Translations under genes and position numbers: made by a program
The notes under the pieces: generated by a model
Told to the model about the DNA's origin: nothing
The model's input: the letters and a program-made list of their open reading frames with translations, nothing else
Databases searched by the model: none
Shown here: piece after piece, positions 1 through 8,865 of the stretch
Numbering within the stretch: the first letter of the stretch is position 1
Layout: each line of letters opens with the position of its first letter
NCBI GenBank assembly: GCA_028289885.1
Contig: JAQGKX010000073.1
Span: 1-64,000 of the forward strand
DNA length: 64,000 nucleotides
From: Sphingomonadales bacterium
GTDB lineage: Bacteria > Pseudomonadota > Alphaproteobacteria > Sphingomonadales > Sphingomonadaceae
Direction of reading: 5' to 3'

Positions 1-687
1 GATGCCGAGAAGCACAGCAGCGACGCAGCCGTGCAGGCGGATTCAACTGCCTTCGTTGCTCTGATGACGCCGGTGGTGAAGGCATTGTTCACCGACCTCG
101 CTTCGGAGGCTGCGAACCTCGCCGTGCAGACTTATGGTGGCCACGGCTATATTCGCGATCACGGCATTGAACAGTTCGTTCGCGACGCCCGTATTACGCA
201 GATCTACGAGGGTACGAACGGCATTCAGGCGCTCGATCTCGTCGGCCGCAAGATGACGGCGGGCATGGGGCGGAACATGCGTCCGTTTTTCCATGCGGTA
301 TCGGGATTGTGCGAGGAAATGGCCGGCGAGACCGATCGCGATCTGGCGGGGTTCGCCGTCGCGCTGGCGCAAAATTTCGGCGTACTTCAGCTCACGACTG
401 GAATAATCGCGCGCAAGGCGATGAAAAATCCGGACGAGGCCGGGGCGGCGGCGACCGAATATCTGCGCCTGCTCGGGCTGGTCGGCATGGGCTATACCTT
501 CCTGAAAGCGGCGCGCATCGCCAAGTCGAATCTGGCTGCCGGAACGGAGGAAGCCGCGTTCTACAAGGCGAAGGTCGCGACGGCCGCTTTCTTCTTTGAC
601 CGCATCCTGCCACAGGCCACCGCCCTGTTCCTGTCGATCAAATCGGGTGCCCGGACGACGATGGCACTGGACGCCGATAGTTTTTGA
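1..687 (+). CDS. acyl-CoA dehydrogenase, C-terminal part (5' end outside window)
   Basis: Open from base 1 in the frame of ORF 31..687; 'QTYGGHGYIRDHGIEQFVRDARITQIYEGTNGIQALDLVGRK' is a typical ACAD C-terminal signature. Confidence 0.9.
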   Translation, partial: DAEKHSSDAAVQADSTAFVALMTPVVKALFTDLASEAANLAVQTYGGHGYIRDHGIEQFVRDARITQIYEGTNGIQALDLVGRKMTAGMGRNMRPFFHAVSGLCEEMAGETDRDLAGFAVALAQNFGVLQLTTGIIARKAMKNPDEAGAAATEYLRLLGLVGMGYTFLKAARIAKSNLAAGTEEAAFYKAKVATAAFFFDRILPQATALFLSIKSGARTTMALDADSF

Positions 688-849
688 GACGGGCTGAGGC
701 TTGACAGACCGCGCGGTAAGTCTCACTTCGCAACCTAACCTATAGGTCAATCTCTGGCTCTAAAGGTCATCACCCCGTCGTAGTGGTTCGCGGAACGAAT
801 GCTGCATTGAATCGATTGGCCCTGAAGGTCGGCATTGGAGAGGAAATTA

Positions 850-1257
850 ATGCCCTTGGTTGCATTGTTATTGCTGGCTGTTGCCGCGCCGCAGGGCGGT
901 GACGCGGTGGTCGGTCGCTGGAAGACCGAAACGCACAACGCCATTGTCGAGATCGACCGTTGCGGTCCGTCGATCTGTGGGCGCATCCTGACGTCGGACG
1001 CCTTGCGCACCAATCCCGATTACAGGGACATCAAGAACAGCGACGCTGCCTTGCGCAATCGCCCCTTGCGCAACCTTCAGATACTCGGCGGCTTTACGGC
1101 TGATGGCACGGGCTGGAGTGGTGGCAAAATCTACAATGCAGAAGACGGCAAGACTTATGGTGCCGACGTTACGCTGCTCGGCCCCAACCAACTGAAACTG
1201 CGCGGCTGCGTATTCAAACCGTTCTGCAAGACGCAGAACTGGACGCGCGTACGCTAA
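850..1257 (+). CDS. DUF2147 domain secreted protein
   Basis: Signal peptide from ATG 850, then 'VVGRWKTETHNAIVEIDRCGPSICGRI' typical of DUF2147. Confidence 0.75.
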   Translation: MPLVALLLLAVAAPQGGDAVVGRWKTETHNAIVEIDRCGPSICGRILTSDALRTNPDYRDIKNSDAALRNRPLRNLQILGGFTADGTGWSGGKIYNAEDGKTYGADVTLLGPNQLKLRGCVFKPFCKTQNWTRVR

Positions 1258-1301
1258 ATTCACCCCGCCCCTATCTTCCCCTCTCATAGTTCCGGATTAT
1301 C

Positions 1302-2603
1302 ATGTCAAAAATCAAAAACCTTGTTCTCGCCGCCACCTCGCTGTCGGGCGTTCTCGGCTTTGCCAGCGCTGCTCATGCGCAGGCATTCTACCTTCAGGAA
1401 CAGTCCGCTCGCGGTGCTGGACGCGCTTTCTCGGGCGAAGTTGCCGACACCGGTTCGCAGTCGCTGTGGTGGAATCCCGCGTCGATCGCCGGCATCGAAA
1501 AGGCAGAGGCTGCGCTGTCGGCCGCAGTCATCCTTCCGAAGGGTGATGTCGTTAACCGCGGCACCCTGATCCGCCGTCCCGGACAGACGTTTGTCCCCGT
1601 CGGGGGCCAGCAGGTTTCCAGCAATCCGATCAACAACGGCGTCCTGCCTTCGGGTTCTTTCGCGATGCCGCTGAATGATCGGCTCGCCGTCGGCCTCGCC
1701 ATCTCTTCGCCGTACAGCTTCACCACCAATTACGATTCGGACAGCTGGGCGCGCTATTCGGCGGATCGCACCAAGCTGCTGACGATCGACATCCAGCCAT
1801 CTGTCGCTTTTGCAGTAACCGACTGGCTGCGCGTCGGTGCGGCGGTGAACGTCGAATATTCATATGCGACATTCAGCAATAAGCTGCCCAATGTCCTCGC
1901 GACGCTGCCCGATGGCGAGCAGTTGCTCAAGGGCAACGGCTGGGACGTCGGCTGGAGCGCGGGTGCGCAGATGCACAACGACTTCATCACCGTCGGTGTC
2001 GCCTATAAATCGAGCATCAAGCATCATCTGAAGGGCGACCTGACCGTCAGCGGGCTGGTCGGTCCGCTCGCAGGATCGAACATGACGATTTCCGATGTCG
2101 AAGCGCGGTTCGCTACGCCGGCTCAGATCATCGTTGGTGCCCGGCTACGCGTTACGCCGCAGCTGACGCTCAACGGCCAGATGACGCGGTTCACCTGGGC
2201 TAACTTCAACACTATCCAGCTGGGAGCCCCGCTCAACACCGCGATCCCGGAAGGATATCGCAACACGCTGAGCCTGGCAGGTGGTGTCGACTATGCCGCC
2301 ACGCCGAAGCTGACGGTTCGTGCCGGTGTCCAGCACGGCCAGACTCCGACGCAGGATGGCCTGCGTGATGCCCGCGTTCCCGACTCAAACCGTTGGAACT
2401 ATGGCGTCGGCGGCACTTATCAGGTTTCGCCGCGTATCGCGGTCGATGCCGGAGCCAATTATGTCGACTTCAAGGATGCGTCGGTCGACCGCGTTACCGC
2501 TGCCTATGCGGGCACGGCGGCGCAGACTCCAATCCTCACTTCGGGCGAATTGCAGAACGCTCATGCCATTGTGCTTTCGTTGGGCGGCAAGTTCACGTTC
2601 TAA
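1302..2603 (+). CDS. OmpP1/FadL family outer membrane transporter
   Basis: Signal peptide; 'FYLQEQSARGAGRAFSGEVADTGSQSLWWNPASIAGI' FadL N-terminal motif; C-terminal F. Confidence 0.9.
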   Translation: MSKIKNLVLAATSLSGVLGFASAAHAQAFYLQEQSARGAGRAFSGEVADTGSQSLWWNPASIAGIEKAEAALSAAVILPKGDVVNRGTLIRRPGQTFVPVGGQQVSSNPINNGVLPSGSFAMPLNDRLAVGLAISSPYSFTTNYDSDSWARYSADRTKLLTIDIQPSVAFAVTDWLRVGAAVNVEYSYATFSNKLPNVLATLPDGEQLLKGNGWDVGWSAGAQMHNDFITVGVAYKSSIKHHLKGDLTVSGLVGPLAGSNMTISDVEARFATPAQIIVGARLRVTPQLTLNGQMTRFTWANFNTIQLGAPLNTAIPEGYRNTLSLAGGVDYAATPKLTVRAGVQHGQTPTQDGLRDARVPDSNRWNYGVGGTYQVSPRIAVDAGANYVDFKDASVDRVTAAYAGTAAQTPILTSGELQNAHAIVLSLGGKFTF

Positions 2604-2612
2604 ATTCGGTAA

Positions 2613-2647
2613 CGACGCGAATGGCAGGTTCAAATCCATTCGCGTCG
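2613..2647 (+). terminator. candidate hairpin terminator after the FadL gene
   Basis: Perfect 12-bp arms CGACGCGAATGG / CCATTCGCGTCG with 11-nt loop, 10 bp after the stop; no clear U-tract. Confidence 0.45.
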
Positions 2648-2784
2648 CCTCGCCGCCTGCCTTGCCTACCGACAGGCCGTGGGGTTAGTGTGATGGGCCG
2701 GTGACGGGGTAGGCTCCGTATCGGACACGTTCACGCAAAAAGGGGCTATAGCGGTCAGATGTTCGACGACGCACGAAACGCGCC

Positions 2785-4305
2785 TTGCTGACTCGCCGTG
2801 ACACGCTCGTGGCGCTCGCCACCGCCGCGCTTGCTTCCGGCAGAACTTTCGCGGCACCGTCGCGGACCCGGTCCAGCGGCACCCCGTTTTCCTGGGAGTC
2901 GCTGAAGGCCCTGGCACTGGAAAATGCCAACCGACCCTGGCAGGAAGTGCCGCCGATCGGCGCGGCCAAGCTGATCTCGTTCGACGATGTCGGACGCATC
3001 GAATTTCGGGCAGACAAGGCGATCTGGCCCGGCAGCGGCGATACCGAAACGCGCTTGTTCCCCTTGCATAAAGCGGCGCAGATGCCGGTCGAAATTGCGA
3101 TCGTCGAAAACGGCTTGGCGCGTCCCTTCATATTCTCACCAGACATGTTCACAGTAAAATCCGACATGGCAGGCAGCAGGCCGACGCCGGCAGCGGGCTT
3201 CGCCGGCTTCCGCGTCATGAACGCCGGGGAAGCTGGCGACTGGCTGGCGTTTCAGGGCGCGTCCTATTTCCGTACTGCAGGCGCGCTGAACCAATATGGT
3301 CTTTCGGCGCGCGGTTTGGCGATCAATACCGGCATCGACGGTCGCGAGGAATTCCCGGTATTTACGCGCTTCTGGCTAGAACGGGGGCCGGGCGGAGTGG
3401 TAACGGTGTACGCGCTGCTCGAGGGCAAAAGCGTGACCGGGGCATACCGCTTCGTGTCGCGCAAGACGGCGGCGGGGCCGGTGCAGGATGTCAGCCTTTC
3501 GATCCACCTGCGTTCGGATGTCGCCCGGCTGGGGTTTGCGCCTCTCACGAGCATGTTCTGGTATGGAGAGGGCAACCGCGAGGCATCGATCGATTGGCGC
3601 CCGGAAATTCACGATTCGGATGGATTGGCGCTGTTCACCGGAACGGGCGAGCGCATCTGGCGACCGCTCGTCAATCCATCGCGCCCGGTGATCAACAGCT
3701 TCGTCGACAGGACACCCCGCGGCTTCGGTTTGCTCCAGCGCGACCGGCGCTTTGCCGATTATCAGGACGATGGCGCGTTCTACGAGAAACGACCGAACCT
3801 CTGGGTCGAGCCGAAAGGCGACTGGCTGAACGGCGCGGTGATGCTTTACGAAATTCCGACCCGGAAAGAGACCGATGACAATATCGTTGCCTTCTGGGTG
3901 CCAGCGGCTCCTACGAAACGCGGGGATAGTTTTACGCTTGATTACCGGCTGAACTGGACGGCTACCGATCCGGTGCCGCAGCCGATGGCGCGGGTGGTGG
4001 ATTGCTGGACCGGGACCGCGGGGCCTCCGGGGCATGAGCCGATCCCGAATGCCCGCCGCCTCGTCGCCGATTTCGTGGGGAAGACGCTCAACGGACTGAC
4101 ACGAGACAGCGGGGTTGAGGCCGATATTTCCCTTGGAAGCGGACAACTGCTCGCGCATCACGTCTATCCCGTTGCAGGGGAACCGTCGCGGTGGCGCTTG
4201 ATCATCGATGTCGCTAAGGGTCGCCAAATACCGGCCAGCTTGCGGGCCTACCTCAAACATGGTGCCGATGCCTTGAGCGAAACATTACTGTATGACCTGA
4301 GTTGA
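2785..4305 (+). CDS. glucan biosynthesis protein, OpgG/OpgD (MdoG) family
   Basis: 'SWESLKALALENANRPW', 'GFAGFRVMN', 'FQGASYFRTAGALNQYGLSARGLAINTG' and 'EEFPVFTRFW' match the MdoG family; Tat-like N-terminus 'TRRDTL'. Confidence 0.85.
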   Translation: MLTRRDTLVALATAALASGRTFAAPSRTRSSGTPFSWESLKALALENANRPWQEVPPIGAAKLISFDDVGRIEFRADKAIWPGSGDTETRLFPLHKAAQMPVEIAIVENGLARPFIFSPDMFTVKSDMAGSRPTPAAGFAGFRVMNAGEAGDWLAFQGASYFRTAGALNQYGLSARGLAINTGIDGREEFPVFTRFWLERGPGGVVTVYALLEGKSVTGAYRFVSRKTAAGPVQDVSLSIHLRSDVARLGFAPLTSMFWYGEGNREASIDWRPEIHDSDGLALFTGTGERIWRPLVNPSRPVINSFVDRTPRGFGLLQRDRRFADYQDDGAFYEKRPNLWVEPKGDWLNGAVMLYEIPTRKETDDNIVAFWVPAAPTKRGDSFTLDYRLNWTATDPVPQPMARVVDCWTGTAGPPGHEPIPNARRLVADFVGKTLNGLTRDSGVEADISLGSGQLLAHHVYPVAGEPSRWRLIIDVAKGRQIPASLRAYLKHGADALSETLLYDLS

Positions 4306-6335
4306 CCGTGCTTCGTCTTGGCTGCCTGCCGCTGCTCGTAATGCTCCCGTTTCCCGCCTTGGCCCAGACAACGCCTGCGCCCGCTGCGGTTACCGAAGAC
4401 AATGGTGAAATCGTCGTGCTCGGGACAGGCCTGCCGCTTCCCCCCGGCACTCCGGCCTATGGATCGACGACGATCGACCGCACACGCCTGACCGGCGAAG
4501 CATCGGACCGGGTTGAAAATGTGCTGAAGGATGTAGCGGGATTCCAGCAATTTCGCCGCTCGGACAGCCGGTCCGCCAATCCATCGGCACAGGGGGTCAC
4601 GCTGCGGGCGCTCGGTGGCAATGCGTCGAGCCGTGCACTCGTCCTGCTTGACGGCGTACCGCTCGCGGACCCGTTCTTCGGTTATATCCCGTTCACCGCG
4701 ATCTCCGGCGACCGATTGTCCGGCGTACGCATTACGCGCGGCGGCGGTTCAGGGCCGTTCGGTGCAGGCGCGGTTGCCGGTACGGTCGAGCTCGTCAGCG
4801 CAACCCGCGCTGACTTGCCTCACTATTCGGGCAGTGCCTTCTACGGAAGCGACGATGCCATGAGCCTGGAGGGCGCGATTTCGCCCGACATCGGCGGGGG
4901 CTATGCCACGCTGTCCGGCCGGTTCGAACGGGGCGACGGCTTTTTCACCACGCCGGTCGATCAACGTGTTCCGGCAACAGTTCGTGCGCGATATCGCGAT
5001 TGGTCCACCGGATTGCGGGCCGTTGCGCCAGTCGATGCGCAAACCGAATTGCAGTTTCGCGGGCTGATGTTCGGCGACAGTCGTACCTTGCGGTTCAAGG
5101 GCGCGGACAGCACGTCGGAGGGTCAGGACGCCAGCGTCCGCCTGATCCATCGCGGCGACTGGCAGGTCGATGCGCTCGCTTATGTGCAGGGGCGCAATTT
5201 CAGCAACAAGGTCATCAGCAGCACCAGTTCCCGCCTGACTCTCGACCAGCGTAACACGCCGTCGACGGGTATCGGCGGCAAGATCGAGCTGAGGCCGCCA
5301 GTGGGGCCGAACCATGTCCTGCGGATCGGCGTTGATGCCCGCCTCGCCGAGGGGAAGCTCTACGAAGATGCCTATGGTGCCGTCACAATTCGGCGCAATG
5401 CTGGCGGCAGGACGAGCACGACGGGCCTGTTTGTCGAGGACGACTGGACGATCGGCCGGCTGGTCCTGACTGCGGGCGTACGCGGCGACCGATGGACGAT
5501 CACCGATGGATTCCAGCGTGAGAGAAACGCGGCGGGAGTTGTGACGCTCAACCGGAATTATGCCGACCGCGACGGCATCGAGGCGACCGGACGGGCAGGG
5601 GCCTTATTCCGGGCGAACGACACCGTGGCGCTTCGTGTCGCAGGCTATACCGGTTTTCGATTGCCGACCCTGAACGAACTCTATCGCCCGTTCGTCGTCT
5701 TTCCCGTTACGACCCAGGCGAACCCTAATCTGGGACTTGAGAAACTACGTGGGTTCGAGGGCGGCGTGGATCTGACCCCGGCGCGCGGCGTGAAGGTCGG
5801 GGTCACGGCTTTCTATAATCGTTTAAACGACGCCATTGCCAATGTGACCATCAGCACTATCAGCAACAACTCGCGCGAGCGCCAGAACGTCGATGCCGTC
5901 GTCGCAAAGGGCGTCGAGTTTACCGCGGAGATAAAGCGCGGACCGTTCTCGTTCGACGGCTCCTATGCTTTCAGCGACAGTGTCGTGCGCGAGTCCAACG
6001 TATTGGCGAATCTTGATGGCAAGATTCCCGCGCAAAGTCCCCGCCATGTCGGCAGCGCGACGCTGGGCTGGACGCCCCGCGCAAACTGGTTGCTATCGGG
6101 AACCGTGCGGTATGTCGGCAAGCAATATGAGGACGACCTTCAAAAATACGTCATGCCCGATGCATTGACCTTCGATGCTGTGGCGCGAATCGGTCTCAAT
6201 CATCACGTCGCGATCATTGTTCGCGGGGAAAATCTGTTCGATGAGACAGTGATTACGCGCAATCAGGGTGATCAGTCGGGATCGATCGATCTCGGCACGC
6301 CACGGACGTTATGGGTCGGTTTTCGGTTCAACTAG
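4302..6335 (+). CDS. TonB-dependent receptor
   Basis: Signal peptide; plug 'VLLDGVPLADPFFGYIPFTAI'; barrel ending 'RTLWVGFRFN'; overlaps the upstream stop by 4 bp. Confidence 0.9.
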   Translation: MTVLRLGCLPLLVMLPFPALAQTTPAPAAVTEDNGEIVVLGTGLPLPPGTPAYGSTTIDRTRLTGEASDRVENVLKDVAGFQQFRRSDSRSANPSAQGVTLRALGGNASSRALVLLDGVPLADPFFGYIPFTAISGDRLSGVRITRGGGSGPFGAGAVAGTVELVSATRADLPHYSGSAFYGSDDAMSLEGAISPDIGGGYATLSGRFERGDGFFTTPVDQRVPATVRARYRDWSTGLRAVAPVDAQTELQFRGLMFGDSRTLRFKGADSTSEGQDASVRLIHRGDWQVDALAYVQGRNFSNKVISSTSSRLTLDQRNTPSTGIGGKIELRPPVGPNHVLRIGVDARLAEGKLYEDAYGAVTIRRNAGGRTSTTGLFVEDDWTIGRLVLTAGVRGDRWTITDGFQRERNAAGVVTLNRNYADRDGIEATGRAGALFRANDTVALRVAGYTGFRLPTLNELYRPFVVFPVTTQANPNLGLEKLRGFEGGVDLTPARGVKVGVTAFYNRLNDAIANVTISTISNNSRERQNVDAVVAKGVEFTAEIKRGPFSFDGSYAFSDSVVRESNVLANLDGKIPAQSPRHVGSATLGWTPRANWLLSGTVRYVGKQYEDDLQKYVMPDALTFDAVARIGLNHHVAIIVRGENLFDETVITRNQGDQSGSIDLGTPRTLWVGFRFN

Positions 6336-6484
6336 GGGCGGCTTATGGAGCGTCGCCGGAGAGGTCGTGCAAGACCAACTTGCGTCGAAAAGTTCCGGAT
6401 ATGAAACGATAATCAAATCAGCTGCTTAACGGATTGTTCGTTACTCGGGGCTAGGTTTGCCAAGGTATCAATTGGCAAGTCGGG

Positions 6485-8146
6485 TTGACCGTGAACGCGT
6501 TAGGAACAAAAGCAAAAAAGGCCGGATACCGTGTGGGCATTTTGCTCCGCGCGTGCGTGCCTGCTGGCTTTTGCGTCATTCTTTATCTGGCGCATGAGCA
6601 TGCTCCCGAATCGTCCTATTTCGTGAGTCTGATCATCCTTGCAGCACTGTCGGGCTGGACGATCGTTCACGAACGATCCATCGACGTGCTGGCTGCCCAG
6701 CTCAACCAATGCCTGGTGAATGATGACGGGGCCGGCACGCAGCGACCCACACCAATGGCCCGGCTTGGATATGCCATCGATGCGATGGTCGTACAGGCGG
6801 GGCTTGTGCGCCACCGCCATTCGCACCGCAATCCGGTCACTGGAATGGACACGCGCGAAGCGTTGATCGAGGCGATAGACCGGCGCGCATCCGATGACCT
6901 CCATGGTTTTCTGGGCGTGATCGAGGTTTCCGATTTCGACCGGCTGTGCGCATTCGATGCGCAGAGCGGCGATCAACTGATCAAGGCAATCGCGTCGCGT
7001 ATTTCTAAAATGGTGCGATCCGATCGTGCGATTGCCCAGATCGATCGCGCGCGGTTCGCCATCTGGTTTTCAGGGACATCCCCCGCCGACGCTCGCAAGG
7101 AATTCGATGCGCTTTGCTACGCGTTACGAAACCGCGTCACGGCGGACACGATCGACCTCCTTCCCCAATTCGCCAGCGGTTTTGCCTTCGAACAAGACGA
7201 CCGTCTAAGCGCGATCGACCTTCTGGCACGAGCGATAGCCGACTTGACGATAGAGAGTGCGACGCCCGACAAGGTCGCCGAAACAAGGGATGCAGTCACT
7301 TTTGCGCGGCAGCAATTTACGTTTGAACAGGGCCTGCGGCTGGCGAGGGAGAGGCGCGAATTCGATCTCGTCTATCAGCCCTTCATTCGGCTCGACCAGC
7401 AACGTGTCTGTGGAGCGGAGGCGCTGCTGCGCTGGCGCAGCGCCGAACATGGCCTGGTTTCGCCAGCCGTCTTTATCCCCATCGTCGAGGCCATTGGCCT
7501 TGCCGAGGAGGTCGGATTATGGGTTCTCAACAGTGCCTGCGAGGAAGCCGCCCGCTGGCCCGATATCGGGCTGCATCACCTGAAGGTAGCGGTAAATCTC
7601 TCGGCTCTCCAATTCGGTCGCAACGATTTCGATACTGTGGTGCAACGCTTATTGAAGCACCACGCGATGCCGAGCAGCGCACTCGAACTCGAATTGACCG
7701 AGAGTGCGGCAGCCGACAAATCTCATGGCATTGGTGCGCTTTTCGAACGCTTGCGAGCGCTGGGTATCTCGATGTCCATCGACGATTTCGGTGCAGGCTA
7801 TTCCAGTCTCAGCTATCTGAAAAACCTGAAGTTCGACAAGCTCAAGATCGACCGGGAATTTGTCTCGGGTGTCGATCATCAGGCCGACAGCCAGGCGATC
7901 TGCCAGAGCATCATAGCGCTCGGTCGGGGGCTGGGTATCGAGGTCCTGGCCGAGGGTGTCGAGACTTGGGACGAATATGCCTGGCTCCGTCGCCATGGTT
8001 GTTCGTTCTACCAGGGTTATTATTTTTCACGTCCCCTGACGCCGCGCGATTTCGTCGCATTCGCGCGTGACACCGATCGTGTCCGGGTGTTGCTCGATGT
8101 CGGGCCAACCGCGCTGCACAGTAAAATTATCGAGAAAATAGCATGA
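6485..8146 (+). CDS. membrane protein with degenerate GGDEF and intact EAL phosphodiesterase domain
   Basis: N-terminal TM segments; GGDEF site replaced by 'IDRARF'; EAL motifs 'AEALLRW', 'VAVNLS', 'LELTES', 'DDFGAGYSSLSYLK', 'KIDREFV', 'LAEGVE' all present. Start TTG 6485 or GTG 6491. Confidence 0.9.
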   Translation: MTVNALGTKAKKAGYRVGILLRACVPAGFCVILYLAHEHAPESSYFVSLIILAALSGWTIVHERSIDVLAAQLNQCLVNDDGAGTQRPTPMARLGYAIDAMVVQAGLVRHRHSHRNPVTGMDTREALIEAIDRRASDDLHGFLGVIEVSDFDRLCAFDAQSGDQLIKAIASRISKMVRSDRAIAQIDRARFAIWFSGTSPADARKEFDALCYALRNRVTADTIDLLPQFASGFAFEQDDRLSAIDLLARAIADLTIESATPDKVAETRDAVTFARQQFTFEQGLRLARERREFDLVYQPFIRLDQQRVCGAEALLRWRSAEHGLVSPAVFIPIVEAIGLAEEVGLWVLNSACEEAARWPDIGLHHLKVAVNLSALQFGRNDFDTVVQRLLKHHAMPSSALELELTESAAADKSHGIGALFERLRALGISMSIDDFGAGYSSLSYLKNLKFDKLKIDREFVSGVDHQADSQAICQSIIALGRGLGIEVLAEGVETWDEYAWLRRHGCSFYQGYYFSRPLTPRDFVAFARDTDRVRVLLDVGPTALHSKIIEKIA

Positions 8147-8865
8147 CCCGTTCGCTTCGCATTTTGCCGCTGATCGCCGTATTGACGCTGGCCGCGTGTT
8201 CGCACGGACCCAAAAGCCATCCGGGCATGATCCAGCCGATCAGCAATCGCGTGCAATTCGAGGATGCGGTCGGCCTGCTGATGGATGGCAAGGTCAAGGC
8301 TGCCCGCGAGATGTTGGCGGTCATGGCCAAACGCGACCCCACCGATCGGCGTACAGCCATGCTCATGCAGACGCTCGAAGCCGACCCGGTTGCCGCGCTC
8401 GGCTCGCGAAACTTCAGTTACCGGGTGCAGTCGACTGACACGATGACCGGCATTTCGCAGCGCTTTCTTGCCGATCGTCTCAAGTTTTATCTGCTGGCGC
8501 GCTATAACGACATGGCGGTTCCAAAGGCACTTGTCGCCGGCCAGCTATTGCGCATTCCCGGGGTCGCACCCTCGGTTGCTCCCGCCCCGGCGCACAACGC
8601 GCGGCGTGTCCGAGACGAGCCGACACGCGACCCCGCGCCACTTGCGGCACCAAAGCCAGCCGCCAGCCCGACGACGTCCGTCGAGATGAAGCGCCGCGCG
8701 GTCCAGTTGCGTGGAGCAGGACTTGCAGCGTTGAACACCGGAAAGGTCAACCGCGCCGTTGCCTTGCTGCGACAGGCAAGCGCAGCCGACCCGACCAGTC
8801 CTGCGATCCGGAGCGATCTGGCACGGGCGGTGCGCATTCAGGTCACCGTGGCGGCGAAACGATGA
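8143..8865 (+). CDS. lipoprotein with LysM-like and TPR-like segments
   Basis: Lipobox 'LTLAAC'; 'SYRVQSTDTMTGISQRFLADRLKFYLLARYNDMAVPKALVAGQLLRIPG' is LysM-like; ATGA overlap with upstream gene. Confidence 0.75.
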   Translation: MTRSLRILPLIAVLTLAACSHGPKSHPGMIQPISNRVQFEDAVGLLMDGKVKAAREMLAVMAKRDPTDRRTAMLMQTLEADPVAALGSRNFSYRVQSTDTMTGISQRFLADRLKFYLLARYNDMAVPKALVAGQLLRIPGVAPSVAPAPAHNARRVRDEPTRDPAPLAAPKPAASPTTSVEMKRRAVQLRGAGLAALNTGKVNRAVALLRQASAADPTSPAIRSDLARAVRIQVTVAAKR

